Below the pieces are notes generated by a model. It saw nothing but the letters and a program-made list of their open reading frames with translations. It was not told the origin of the DNA and did not search any database. Shown one piece after another: positions 12,112 to 23,021 of a stretch of 64,000 nt of DNA (the first letter of the stretch is position 1; each line of letters begins with the position of its first letter). The stretch covers positions 1-64,000 of the forward strand of contig JBAMJV010003384.1 of assembly GCA_037951105.1 (NCBI GenBank). Direction: 5' to 3'. The position numbers were made by a program, and so were the translations under genes. This stretch comes from Echinarachnius parma. Its lineage: Eukaryota; Echinodermata; Echinoidea; Clypeasteroida; Echinarachniidae.

Positions 12112-12767
12112 CTGACAACATAATCCATTCCCTGATGATGTCGTTGTCGCGAAACGCGATGTCGTCCACAAAGTCGCTTGCCACATCCATCTCCTCGACG
12201 ATGACTGTCTGGATGACGACGCTCTCCTCCCCTTCCACGTCGCTGACATCCAACACCTGGCCTACGATGATGTTGCAAATAGTAGTGCGTCCTTCAGCGA
12301 CTCCGATGAGATCCCTCACCTCGCCACTGATTACGTAGTCTAGGTTCTATACTCTGTTTTTACACCTTTCCCCAATATATCGCGTAACCCAGTGCATCTG
12401 TACGACCGGTGAATCCGTACAGGTTCACCGGGCGTACAGATGCACCGGGTTTATACGCGTATATGGGGGAAAGGTGTATACAGAGTATAGAACCTAGACT
12501 ACTGATTACGCCGCTTTTGATGTTTACCATGTGAACTTTGATGACAATCTCGCCATTGAGACTCCATCGCTCCCAACTTTCACTGAATTCTTGTCAATAC
12601 TGTTATTCCAAAATTATTTCTTCAAATTGTTTGTCCCTATATACAACTACAGCATAAATGTCATTGTCAATATCAATGTCAATATTTTTAATGTTTTCTC
12701 GAAGGCTATTAATTGTTGCGCCAGGAAAGCAATAAACATCCCAATCCACCATCCACCGAATCGATAG
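12112..12767 (+). pseudogene. Open reading frame split by a MITE, both strands open
   Basis: If bases 12336-12510 (MITE plus one target copy) are ignored, a plus-strand frame runs from 12112 to the stop at 12765-12767, about 160 codons. It is rich in Asp, Val and His (words LLDDDCLDDDALLPFHV, SFSDSDEIPHLATDY, then FDVYHVNFDDN after the junction). The junction codon GCC is made from one base on the left and two on the right. No ATG begins the frame, so it might be an internal exon. The opposite strand is also open across the join (from about 12594 down to 12086, with GQVLDVSDVEGEESVVIQTV), because GAC and GTC codons are complementary. I cannot tell which strand was coding and I recognise no family. 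The fit of both strands across the insertion suggests that it hit an open coding segment. Confidence 0.4.
12336..12501. mobile_element. 166-bp MITE with long inverted termini and 9-bp target duplication
   Basis: The termini TAGTCTAGGTTCTATACTCT and their reverse complement extend imperfectly for about 68 bp each, so the element is almost all hairpin. Flanking CTGATTACG is duplicated at 12327-12335 and 12502-12510. A 9-bp duplication fits Mutator-like elements. Confidence 0.8.
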
Positions 12768-13220
12768 CGAACGTCAGGCCAAGGCTAGAAGAAAGAAGGA
12801 AAGAAAAAACAACAGTCAACATTCAACAATTCTAGACATGGCATGAATCTGAACATTGTAAGCATTTTAACAGCAGAGCCAAATTTAAAGATACGAATAT
12901 CGAGTCAGAATATTAGGATTTATTCCAATAAGAAAAAAATCCAATACTGCACATTTCCTTTAAATTTTGTGCACTGATTTTGCATCATGCACTATGGAAA
13001 CTGTACATATTCAGATTGAGTAAAATAAAATGTCAAGCAGCCTCCACACTAACTTTTTTTTCTCTACTATCACATTCGGGCAAGTAAAATCATAACTTTT
13101 TAATCTTACTTGTCTTACAGAAAATCAACTTGCCCGCTTAGTTCTAGAATATAGATGAGATAACATTTTCTCTCGTAATTGATAAATTATTTAGTTGCTC
13201 AATTGGGAAAACAGAATACC
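12768..13220. other. No gene recognised
   Basis: AT-rich DNA; part of it (from about 13030) belongs to the CTCCACACTA-bounded element mentioned under 10990-11335. Confidence 0.35.
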
Positions 13221-13313
13221 GGTAGACCCACATCTACAATGTAAATGGTCCACTCAGGCACTTGGTCCACTTGAGTGGACCATTTACTTTGTAGATGTCA
13301 TAGTGGGTAGACC
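13221..13313. repeat. Imperfect hairpin
   Basis: The 36-bp arm at 13221-13256 (GGTAGACCCACATCTACA...) pairs with 13272-13313, which is 6 bases longer. The inner stem around GGTCCACT is perfect. Confidence 0.75.
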
Positions 13314-13576
13314 TATTTATAATTACAATTTTACTTGCCTCACATTAATGTTTACTTGCCCCAGGCAGTGCTAGTGTGGAGCCCCGAATACAGAATATTA
13401 TTGAATCAACTGGTTCGCAAATAATGACAAAATGAAAATCACAGATCATGAATAAAATGTAGACAGTCTAGACTTTGTTTTACTAATACTAGATTACTAC
13501 ATGTAGTATGAATGATACTGTACATTACAAGACAAGTAGTCAACTTCAATTATTGTGTATGCTCACAGTCACAGTC

Positions 13577-15115
13577 CAGGGGTGTCGATCCGTTTTTGAG
13601 ATTGGGGGGCGAAATTTGAAAAAAATTTCCAGAGTGACCACTCAGAGAGCTAAAAGCCCCACATTGGCATGCCCGGAAGTTTTATTATGCGCTCATTAAA
13701 AGTGTCTTGATGGCTCGAACACCTGACTTTGGGGGGCACCCACATTTGGGGACAATAATGGGGGTCCAGGGGGCGGAGCCCCCGGAAGCTTTTAGATTTC
13801 AGACATTTGCTCCTAGCATGGGTGTTAAAATTGTATAAAATAGTGAACCTACTCATAACGTATTTTTAAAGGGCATAGCGAGGAAAAGACTGAGCCTTGC
13901 GTGAGATGGATCCACGTGATCATGTATACTATAGAGCCATCGATATAGTCTAGGGCATTGTGCTCCCATGAAACTAAGCAAGGGCGTCAACAATTTCTCA
14001 AAAGTGTAAGGGAGACATTGCGAGGAAGCGAAGCGACCGAGCGGGGGAGGGTGTGAGAGGGGGTGTCCCCCTCCCACAGTAGGGAGCTTTTGTATTTTGG
14101 GGTGTGAAATTGTGCGATTTGGTGCACACCTGAGACAGAAATTTCACGTAATATGAAGTATATAGGTATGGAACCAAACATACATAATAGCGTCTTTTCG
14201 CTCTGCGACGGGAGTGCGGCTACGGGGGATTTAAATTAGCTTTGATCGTCCCCGTACTCTGGCTACCGTCGCGATCTATTTGCAGTTTCGCAATTCTGAA
14301 TACGCGGGAGTTTCACTCGTTCCATTTATCATGCATGTTGTACTAATGTATAAGCATACGGTATAGGCAGTACAAATCACAACATACTGTGCATGCAGCG
14401 CGTGTGTACGAATCAGTGCATGAAACACGTGAGGCAGCGAGCCTCGCCGTCCAAGCGCTCTGATTGGCTGATCACGTACCCGCGTAGCGGCTCTACGCCC
14501 GACGTTAATTCGGCGAACTACCGTCCTAGGTTTGGCCGCTACGGGGAAATTTTCGCTCTGAGTGCGACCCCCCGCTAAGATTAGCGTTGTAGCCATAGTC
14601 CCGTCGCCGAGCGAAAAGACGCTAATGAAAAAGGGAGGGGGACAATCTGCTCCTTTTTCAAATGTGGGGGGGACATGATATTCCAATTTGATTTGCGTTC
14701 AGCGCATATGTACCGAGATTATTTTATTTCCTGTGACGGTGTGATATCTATAGATGAGGGTTTAATAAACTTCGTTTGAGGTGTGCGTTTGAGAAATTAC
14801 GCTGCCCAACACATTTCAAAAGGTGAGTTCCCGCAATCCAAATGAAACTTGCAATATGAGAAACTGTATGCGCGCGAAGCGCGCGGAAAAAAAGAGATTT
14901 ACAGTCCTTTTCAAACTAAAAAACGGCTATTTTGAAGATTAATTATTGATAAATGTGTCTTTCCCCTCTTTGGCATTATATCACTCGATTTTTTTATTCC
15001 TCATTTTCGGAATTATTGGGGGGGCGAAATGATATGTTCATTGGGGGGGGGGGGGGGGGGGGGCGACTGCCCCCCTGCCCCCCCCCCCCCCCCCCCCCCA
15101 GGATCGACACCCCTG
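13577..15115. mobile_element. hAT-type non-autonomous DNA transposon with nested foldback
   Basis: The element starts CAGGGGTGTCGATCC and ends with its exact reverse complement, giving a 15-bp terminal inverted repeat. It is flanked by an 8-bp direct repeat TCACAGTC at 13569-13576 and 15116-15123. CAGGGG ends and an 8-bp duplication are the hAT signature. No transposase is encoded. A G-run (about 15044-15063) and a C-run (about 15080-15099) lie just inside the right end. A second foldback at 14188-14624 is nested inside. The word AGCGAAGCGACCGAGCGGGG near 14026 recurs near 63001, marking a relative there. Confidence 0.88.
14188..14624. mobile_element. Foldback nested in the hAT-type element
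   Basis: TAGCGTCTTTTCGCTC at the left and its reverse complement at the right continue as an inverted repeat of about 26 bp (CTGCGACGGGA / TCCCGTCGCCG). The interior is locally GC-rich. A clear target duplication was not found. Confidence 0.7.
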
Positions 15116-15186
15116 TCACAGTCACACAAACTGAGAAAAATGCCGACCTAGCACTACCCATGTTCATGTAGGATATATCTATAATC

Positions 15187-15985
15187 ATGCCATGGAATGG
15201 CTTAAATAATGGACGTCGAATGTCGACAAATTCAACATTTTCGAAGAGCAGAGACAGACTCAGAAAGATCATCGTCTCGAAAGCTGCTGGCCCAGACTTG
15301 ATTCCCAACATCGTACTGAAGGAGTGTGCTAAAGAGCTTGCCCCAGGACTTGCCGATATTTTCCAGTTATCAATAGACTCTGGTACCCTACCATATGACT
15401 GGAAATCTGCCCATGTTTCACCGGTCTTCAAGAAAGGCAATATACACACGGCAAGCAATTATCGACCTGTCTCCCTTACATCTGTGGCGTGCAAGCAGCT
15501 TGAACACATCATGCAGACACCTACTTTAGCATCTTCAAGAAAACAACATCTTATCTTCACTTAATCATGGGTTCAGGTCTGGTCACTCGACAGAGACTCA
15601 ATTGCTCACTACATTTCACGATCTTCCACTCGCACATGACAAGAAAATTCAGACTGATATCATCATACTGGACTTCACTAAGGCGTTTGACACTGTACCA
15701 CACTCACTCCTGTTACACAAGCTGAACCACTACGGCATAGACGGCCCATGATCGGTGGCTGCAATCCTTTCTCACAGAGAGAAAGATGATAGTAGTGGTA
15801 GATGGAGAGCACTCGAGTACTGGGATTGTAACCTCCGGAGTACCCCAGGGAACAGTACAGGGACCCATCCTCTTCTTGTGCCACATCAATGACTTGCCAG
15901 ATGAGGTGAAGTCTCAAGTTCACTTTTTTGCCGACGACTGCGTTCTTTACAGGCAGATAAGGAGTCAGCGAGACCATCTATATGA
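15187..15985 (+). pseudogene. LINE relic, jockey-type reverse transcriptase
   Basis: The frame at 15187-15564 carries the RT N-terminal region: KAAGPDLIPNIVLKE, GTLPYDWKSAHVSPVFKKGN and NYRPVSLTSVACKQLEHI. Frameshifts follow. Motif A (LDFTKAFDTVPHSLL) appears near 15670-15710. Motif B (SGVPQGTVQGPILFLCHIND) and motif C (FFADDCVLY) lie in the frame at 15786-15960. The copy stops abruptly at about 15985, where the duplicated block A starts. It has no endonuclease or 3' UTR. It differs in wording from the other LINEs here and is more degraded. Confidence 0.8.
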
Positions 15986-16140
15986 ATGCAAACAGCCTGG
16001 AAACTTAGCCATTAATATATGTTTCCACCATTCAAACATGGTTGAATTTTACCTGCTTTTTTTCAATGATATCATACAAGTTTGACTACTTAAAACAATT
16101 TTGTTTGACCATATACCCCTTTTCATGTTCCTACGCACAA

Positions 16141-16239
16141 GGAATTCTTTTACAAACCGACCAGCAGCAGTCATACCAGACCATGGACGGGCGGTACGGC
16201 AGCAGGCGAGACTCTTCTGGGATCGAGTCGGTGGACTAG
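16141..16239 (+). pseudogene. Block A copy of a possible terminal exon
   Basis: This is the counterpart of 20366-20488. The frame reads GILLQTDQQQSY, MDGRYGSRRDSSGIESVD and stops at TAG (TAA in the other copy). Relative to that copy it lacks 24 bases, an in-frame loss of eight codons. The acceptor has changed from CACAG|GG to CACAA|GG, which would shift the splice by one base, so if the exon was real this copy is probably broken. Upstream exons are not visible; a LINE relic lies immediately 5'. Function is unknown. Confidence 0.3.
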
Positions 16240-16275
16240 ACTCCCCCAAAAAACTTTCCAAGAACTGACATAGAG

Positions 16276-16496
16276 TATAGAGTACCGATGTGTGACGTCA
16301 CAGTTATTTATTGCCATGGGTAGTAATTCTTCTCTTGACAACTGGACAATGTCAGACAAACCAGACATTTGTGACCTATAGCGGTTGCTAAGAAGGCAGC
16401 TCATTAAACCATAAAGCATGAATCAAAGGGCAGGTTGTTTAGAACGATTACTGTGATAATGGCATAAATTGAATGTCACTACCTCGGTACTCTATA
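16276..16496. mobile_element. TA-flanked MITE with CRE-bearing end
   Basis: The ends TATAGAGTACCGATG and its near reverse complement CTCGGTACTCTATA bound a 221-bp segment; the left end continues into GTGTGACGTCAC. The left end alone is also present in block B (about 20516-20545), where the right end is missing. TA at the ends suggests the Tc1/mariner group. Confidence 0.55.
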
Positions 16497-16497
16497 A

Positions 16498-16713
16498 AAC
16501 CCTCTGCAGACAGAGCCGACTCGACCCGATCCGACTGGTTTCAATCAGGCTAGAGTTGGGCCCAGTCGGACGGATCCTTTTCATCGTGTTGAATCGGCCC
16601 CAACTAGCATCCGACTGCCTTGACTGGCAAAATGTGTGTCAGGCACTGAAAACTGAGCCGATCCGAATGAAAACCAGTCGAATCTGGTCGAGTCGGCTCT
16701 GTCTGCAGAGGGC
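16498..16713. mobile_element. 220-bp MITE, CCCTCTGCAGACAGAG family, copy 1
   Basis: The terminal inverted repeats of about 40 bp (CCCTCTGCAGACAGAGCCGA / TCGGCTCTGTCTGCAGAGGG) are the same as in copies 20651-20870 and 52997-53194. The interior is rich in GATCCGA and CCAGTCG words. Confidence 0.85.
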
Positions 16714-16717
16714 TTAA

Positions 16718-17090
16718 AGGGACTTAGTAACATTGTCCAAATCCTCAAAATAAAATTTTAATTCTAGCGGTTCCCTTATACCTTGTTGTATTCGTATTAA
16801 CAATAAAATCATGGGACAGGTTTCGGTTTTTCAAATTTCCCTTTCGCTACAAAGTATGATTGAAGTATTCAGATTAAAAAAAATCCGGGCGAGTTTTTCT
16901 TCCGTGTACAAAGTGAGTGCAGTGAGTTACTGAATATCACTTTGCATTTTCGCTTATTACTTGGCCATACAATGTCCATTCGACTTGAAATTTTCACACA
17001 ATACCGTGTGGACATATGAGAGAACAACAACATACATTGCATCAACCATTCATCACTTTTTGCACATGTCAACAAAGTTACTAGATCCCT
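16718..17090. mobile_element. TTAA-flanked MITE, AGGGACTTAGTAAC family
   Basis: TTAA occurs at 16714-16717 and 17091-17094. The termini AGGGACTTAGTAACATTGT and its near reverse complement ACAAAGTTACTAGATCCCT face each other. Block B lacks this insertion at the matching point (20871 onward reads AAGGCATTCTG as in A after the element). Relatives lie at 44605-44870, 51379-51507 and 59010-59395. Confidence 0.8.
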
Positions 17091-17373
17091 TTAAGGCATT
17101 CTGTTCACCTCTTTCACCAATTCACTCATCTTGTTGCTCGATGGCCATGTCCGTGTTGAAGCTCAACAGACGCTCAACAGTATCATTGTTTCCTCATTTC
17201 CCATGATATTTGTTCGCTAAGATTAATATCACAAAAATATGTCAGTATTATGTGTTTGCCGTTGAGCAATTATGAAACCAAAGGTAATGTATTGTGTTTG
17301 CGTAGGAGGGACGGGGGGGGGGGGGGGGGTTGCTGAGGGATTCCCACTAGAGTAGCATCATGTATCCACCATA

Positions 17374-17698
17374 GAGTACAGAAGCTATGACGTCATACAA
17401 ATCTATTTCTATAATTTATCAATTTGAACTTCATTTTCCGAAAGAGCACCAAAAATAAATATTTCAATAGGCAATCAGTGTTGTATTGCTCTGGTTCATA
17501 AAGTTATGAACCAGAGCAATATAACACTGATTGCCTATTGAAATAAAATTCATTCTGATGGTTATATCTCAGCCAATACATAACATATTCAATTGATATT
17601 CGGTATTTGGAAATTATTTTTGATGCTCTTTCGGAAAATGAATTAAAAATTTAAAAATTCTAAAAATAGATTGTTGATGACGTCATACTTCACCACTC
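17374..17698. mobile_element. TA-flanked 325-bp foldback (Tc1/mariner-like)
   Basis: TA lies at 17372-17373 and 17699-17700. The ends share GAGT...GAAG.TATGACGTCAT and then AATCTATTT in inverted orientation. An inner hairpin of about 40-bp arms is centred near 17500. The matching place in block B is uninterrupted (ATCCACCATA then ATATCATAAGCTGTCG), giving an empty site. Confidence 0.8.
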
Positions 17699-18834
17699 TA
17701 TATAATCTGTCGAATGCAGATTTGGGTTATATTCTGACCCTCATGGATTACAGGGGACAGAGAAAGAGGCATATATTTCCTCTACATATAGCGGGTGTTG
17801 GGGAAATTGCTCTCGCTTATTCGACTACGTGTTAGTTTCCAATAAAATAGACATTTCCAATATAATGATAAACGAAATTGCGTAACTATCCTTATTAGAG
17901 ACAAACGGATCCAAGGAAAATCTAAATTTGTAAGATTGCCGACCCCCGGAAATAATATCAACTATTGAGCAATAAAATTTGTTTGAAAATGGGAAACTTA
18001 TGTGGGAAACCTATCCCCATCGTTCGGCAGTTTGGAATATCGTTTATTTAACAAATACAGGAACCGCCATACACATCCATCTGTCAATCTCTGAGTTCGC
18101 AATTAAGTTTTTTCTTTTCACAGTAAAATAATAATTATGTTGAATAATAATGTACACTAATATGGAGCAAGAATAGCTTTACAACGTGCATACCATCTTT
18201 AGACGAAATAGAATATAGAGCTGATGTAATATTATTTTCAATGTTTAATTGGGACAAAAAATGTATTAGCACATAAGACAAATCTGTAGTTGGTTAGGTC
18301 ACGTCGCAGTACCTTAAAGACCCTGCAAATTGTCTATGTAATTATGAGGAATTGGTACCTTGGCCTCGGTGCTAGCGACATTACGATGTCCAATACATCT
18401 TCATTTTCTTTCATTAGTATCCGGTCATGATTGATTTAATTTTAAAGGAGGGTTATTCTGTTTTGGCCTCGCGTTATATAATACCCATCTAAAGAGGGCG
18501 GCATGTAGATTTTAACCTTATACAAAATGGCAAAATCATGACTCTGGATTAAACTACCTAAGTTTGATCAAAGTGTAACTGTTTGTTTTCGAAGATTGAT
18601 GTTTCCACGTTGATTTTGTATTGGTAAACTTTCTAAAGATTATCACACAGAGGTTAATACAGATTGCTTAACAACGTAATGAGAAGTCAAATTTTGAGTC
18701 GAGGTGACGTATCTGGTGCTTTTTTAATGTTTCGTTGTATTTTCGTGGTGTCAGTATTAAAACGTTAATCGTATAATGATTACAAGTAAGTTGTACAGTC
18801 TCAATGCAGATTCATATTACCGATTCCGTCATGA

Positions 18835-19065
18835 TTGTGTGAATTGTTCTCATTACAAAAACAAATGTGTTTTATTTTCTATTGTAGCGTCGTCTTAAAT
18901 ATCATGTACATATTTAGGTCAAATAATATATATTCTATCTTTACTGTTTGTTTCATTCCGTTTTCTGTCGTATTTAAAGTAACGATTACTATGATGAGGG
19001 GTCGCGGTGTAAAGCGATTTATGTTTCGATGCGATGTAGCCTATGTGAATAAATTGAAATCATGA
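18835..19065 (+). other. ORF kept open in three block copies
   Basis: The frame reads FSLQKQMCFIFYCSVVLN ... RGRGVKRFMFRCDVAYVN and recurs at 22216-22437 and 55792-56007. Differences between A and B include Phe/Ile, Cys/Arg and Thr/Met replacements along with silent ones, and D lacks six bases in frame. There is no ATG with good context and no recognised family. Shared openness is explained by shared DNA, so I treat it as probably non-coding. Confidence 0.2.
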
Positions 19066-19259
19066 TATGAATCCACCAATTTCATTTTGCGGGGTTATTC
19101 TATTGTATAATGTATAGTGATGTGAAAGTGCATGGAATGCAATCTGTGGATAAAAAGTTTTATTAAAAACCTTCACGAATGTAGACAACCTTCAACCAAA
19201 TTGTAGTATTGCTACAAAGTTGTAGTCGTAATTAAAATGCTAATAATGATAATTATGAA

Positions 19260-19367
<108 letters not shown>

Positions 19368-19439
19368 TTTGAAATTATAAAGCACTTTTTTGTCGTACCA
19401 CCAGGTTTATAGTTTTGGACTACCACAATCATTGAAAAT

Positions 19440-19800
19440 GGTTTGATAATATATACTAATAATACTAATAATGGTTATTTATATAGCGTTATTCACCTGA
19501 GTATACCATAGCCCTTTACACTAGTACCCCGGTCAATGGATACACACTGTAATCAGTCCTGCACACAGCGTGCACCTTACCACTCCCTGGGGAGTATTCC
19601 AGCGAGTCGCCGGTAAGGCGCAAACAGTGTTAATGAACCACGTTTCCACCGTTCCCGTAGTTTTTGACTAGCATGAGCATTGTGAAGGGTTTCGGAGAAG
19701 GACCGTTATCATAAGATATTCTAGCTTACTTTGGTCAGAGCACCGGTCTAGCAATCCGTAGGTCTCGGGTTCGATTCCCGTGGAAGCCCACTTATACTTA
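19440..19800 (+). mobile_element. SINE-like composite with tRNA-derived segment
   Basis: A TTATATAGCGTTATTCACC word near 19472 resembles the reverse of the common GCGCTATATAA SINE/LINE tail. At 19723-19790 a tRNA-like segment has a box A-like TACTTTGGTCAGAGCACC and box B GGTTCGATTCC. The same tRNA-like text (GCAATCCGTAGGTCTCGGG) recurs at 27207. The acceptor stem does not fold cleanly, so it is tRNA-derived, not a tRNA gene. Confidence 0.55.
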
Positions 19801-20180
19801 TTTACCCCTTTTCATTTTCTCTCCAAGCTATTACTTATCAGTTTTCATTTAGTTGAATCAAGTATTACATATTGATCTGTAAAGCTCGACATTAATATTG
19901 TGGATTCTATAAACAAACAAAAATACTATTTAATTCCCCAGTTATACACATCTCCAGCTTAGACAGTTATGAATTGTTACAGACACATTCGATGCAATGT
20001 AAGATAATATCTATAAACCCTTAGGACACACGTATATGCCAAAGTAGCTTTTAAATTGTTTTTTTTTATAATCTCTCTATTGAATAATTATATAAAAACC
20101 AAATCACATTATACATTTTTGATGAAAATTATTGAAACTTTCGAATCTTAGAGGGGCGCCCTCTTGCGTTATTGGCTACT
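19801..20180. other. No recognised feature
   Basis: AT-rich spacer between blocks A and B; it ends with the AGGGGCGCCCTC word typical of local MITEs. Confidence 0.4.
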
Positions 20181-20365
20181 ATTTGAATGAAAACAGCCTG
20201 AAAACTTAGCCATTAATATATGTGTCCACCATTCAAACATGGTTGAATTTGACCTGCTTTTTTGTCAATGATAACATACAAGTTTGAATACTTACTACAA
20301 TTTTGTTTGACCAGAACAAACCCCTTCAAAAAATAAAAATGTTGTTTTCGTGTTTCTACGCACAG

Positions 20366-20488
20366 GGAATTCTTTTACAAGAACAGCAGCCAGTGGCCTG
20401 CACTGCCGACCAGCAGCAGTCATACCGGACCATGGACGGGCGGTACGGCAGCAGGCGAGACTCCTCTGGGGTCGAGTCGGTGGACTAA
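20366..20488 (+). CDS. Possible terminal coding exon (block B copy)
   Basis: A pyrimidine-rich tract and CTACGCACAG acceptor precede a 41-codon frame ending at TAA (20486-20488). The peptide includes GILLQEQQPVACTADQQQSY and MDGRYGSRRDSSGVESVD. Comparison with copy A (16141-16239) favours this frame: the stop is conserved as TAA/TAG, the 24-base length difference is a multiple of three, one change is silent, one is Val/Ile and one is Arg/Gln. However, all three plus frames are open over most of the stretch, and the acceptor is not conserved in A. If real it is the C-terminal tail of an unidentified protein. No family is recognised. Confidence 0.3.
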   Translation, partial: GILLQEQQPVACTADQQQSYRTMDGRYGSRRDSSGVESVD

Positions 20489-20650
20489 ACTCCTGAAAAA
20501 AAACTTCCAAGAACTGACATAGAGTAGAGTACCGATGTGTGACGTCACTATAATTCATTGTCATGGGCATGATGGGTATAAATTCTTCTCTAGACAACTG
20601 GACAAACCAGCCATGTGTGACCTAGCGGTTGTTGAGAAGGCTACTCATAA

Positions 20651-20870
20651 GCCCTCTGCAGACAGAGCCGACTCGAGCCGATCCGACTGGTTTCAATCAG
20701 GCTAGAGTTGGGCCCAGTCGGACGGATCCTTTTCATCGTGTTGAATCGGCCCCAACTGGCATCCGACTGTCTCTCGACTGGCAAAATGTGTGTCGCGAGG
20801 CACTGAAAACTGAGCCGATCCGAATGAAAACCAGTCGAATCGGGTCCAGTCGGCTCTGTCTGCAGAGGGC
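20651..20870. mobile_element. 220-bp MITE, CCCTCTGCAGACAGAG family, copy 2
   Basis: This is the complete copy, with GCCCTCTGCAGACAGAGCC and its reverse complement at the ends. ATAA is repeated at 20647-20650 and 20871-20874, a possible short target duplication. Confidence 0.87.
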
Positions 20871-23012
20871 ATAAGGCATTCTGTCCACCTCTTTCACCAA
20901 TTCACTCATCGTGTTGCTCAATGGTCGTACCCGCTTTAAAGCTCAACATACGCCAAGCCGTATTATGTTTTCTTACTTCCCATGATATTTTTCGTTAATA
21001 TAAATATCACAAAAACATGTCAGTATTATGTGTTTGCCGATGAGCAATTATGAAACCAAAGGTAATTTATTGTGTTTGCGTAGGAGGAGGAGGGGGGGGG
21101 GGGGGGGGGGGGTTATTGAGGGATTCATACTAGAGTAGCGTCCTGCATCCACCATAATATCATAAGCTGTCGAATGCAGATTTTAGTTATATTTTGACCC
21201 TCGTGGACTATGTAACAGGGGACGGGGAAAGAGGAATTATCTTCTCTAAATACAGCGGGTGTTGGGGAAATTGCTCTCGCTTACTCGACTACATGTTAGT
21301 TTCCAATATAATGATACACGTAATTGCATAACTAACCTTATTAGATATAAATGGACCCAAGACAAATACAAATTTGTAAGATTGTCGACCCCCAGAAATA
21401 ATATCAACTATTGAGTAATAAAATGTGTTTGAAAATGGGTAACTGATGTTATTTTAGCCTTATACAAAATGGCAAAATCATGACTCATGATTGAACTACC
21501 CAAGTTTGATAATAATGTAACTGTTTGGTTTCGAAGATTGATGTTTCCACGTTGATTCTGTATCGGTAAACTTTCTATAGATTATCACTCAGAGGTTAAT
21601 ACAGATTGCTTAAAGGGGACCATCAGGCGAAGAACATAATTACATGTTTTGGTACCGTTTTGTGATATCAAATAGAAACTCAACATTTGTCCAAACGATT
21701 GTGTAATTCATAAACTAAATTATTTCAAATTAATTGCCACCACTTACGGAACCACTATTGTTTCGTGGTTCCGTATGGGCCAAGCATTTGCAAATGCTTC
21801 AATGCAGCTATTCACGCGTACGTTTGGAAACAATAAAATTCCGGACGATTCGTTCGCTCTGGAATAAGCAGTCTTCGTAAAATGCAGACCCATGAACGCA
21901 TGCTTTAGAAAAGTGGTGCTTTTTCCAATTATATTTTTTTTTCTGGAAAAACATTTTTGTGTACTTGTCGATAGAATGGACTACTAAAGACGTTACCTTT
22001 CATTTATAAATAATATTATTTTTGGGGTGGAGGTACCCTTTACCAACGTAATGAGAAGTCAAATTTTCAGTGGAGGTGACGTATCTGGTGCTTTTTGAAT
22101 GTTTCGTTGTATTTTCGTGGTGTCAATATTAAAACGTTAATCGTATAATGATAACAAGTAAGTTGTACAGTCTTAGTGCAGATTCATATTTCCGATTCCC
22201 TCATTATTTTGTGAATTGTTCTCATTACAAAAACAAATGTGTTTTATTTTCTATTGTAGCGTCGTCTTAAATATCATGTACATATTTAGGTCAAATAATA
22301 TATATTCTATTATTACTGTTCGTTTCATTCCGTTTTCTGTCGTATTTAAAGTAATGATTACTATGATGAGAGGTCGTGGTGTAAAGCGATTTATGTTTCG
22401 ATGCGATGTAGCCTATGTGAATAAATTGAAATCATGATATGAATCCACCAATTTCACTTTGCGAAGTTATTCTATTGTAAAATGTATAGTGATGTTAAAT
22501 TGCATGGAATGCAATCGGTGGATTAAAACCATACGAATGTAGACCACCTTCAACAAAATGCTTCATTTGCTACAATGTAGTATTAAATGTAAATAATAGA
22601 GATAATAGTAATTACAAATACTAATGATGATAATAAAAAATGATAATAATTATGATTAATAATAATAATTATAATAATACTACTAATAATAAAACTTACA
22701 ATAATATTGATATTAATAATAACAATACTACTTTTAATGACGATAATGATAATATTGATACGAAGACGAAGAAGAGAAAACAGAAGAAGAAGAAGGATGC
22801 AATAGAAACAACATCAACAACAGTAAAGAGGTAATGAAAAGAGACACATAAAGAAATGTGATCAAGACAACAAGATACAAACATAAATCTTACAAATGTG
22901 ACTATCCCAAGGGTGGCCTTATGTGGATGACAACGGACACATGAAAGGTCAAAGAAACGCCACTTTCTTGAAATATGAGATCAGGTTGATCACGTGACCA
23001 TTATTATACACA
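20871..23012. repeat. Duplicated block, copy B (left part)
   Basis: It follows block A closely (AAGGCATTCTGTCCACC start, G-run near 21090, ORF 22216-22437). It lacks the TA foldback and about 480 bp present in A, and carries a TTAA insertion at 21614-22039. Beyond 22440 it continues, like D, through an ATA/AAT-rich stretch (22620-22760) and the TATCCCAAGGGTG word at 22903. Confidence 0.85.
21614..22039. mobile_element. TTAA-flanked insertion with empty site in block A
   Basis: Block A reads AGATTGCTTAACAACGTAATG. Block B reads AGATTGCTTAA, then AGGGGACCATCAGG ... GGAGGTACCCT, then TTACCAACGTAATG. The element therefore entered a TTAA, with ends AGGGGACC and AGGGTACC in inverted orientation. 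No ORF is recognisable. Confidence 0.85.
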
Positions 23013-23021
23013 CTGCGGCGC

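Larger units (their letters stand above)
17095..19259. repeat. Duplicated block, copy A
   Basis: This block is shared with B (20875-25570), and its distal part with C (49166-49965) and D (54496-57126). Landmarks are AAGGCATTCTG at its start, the GAAAATGGGAAAC word, ATGGCAAAATCATGACTC, GGTGACGTATCTGGTGC and the GTAGCCTATGTGAATAAATT word near the end. Copy A contains a TA foldback absent from B, and keeps about 480 bp (17996-18480) that B has lost. A 71-76 codon ORF is open in A, B and D but shows no sign of selection. Confidence 0.85.

Noticed and set aside
14953..15171. Gly/Pro-rich ORFs across G- and C-runs
   Set aside because: Homopolymer translation inside the hAT-type element; similar cases at 40884-41129, 43340-43713 and 52767-53292.
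19723..19790. Functional tRNA gene
   Set aside because: Box A and box B are present, but the acceptor and D stems do not fold properly and related copies are spread with SINE-like tails.
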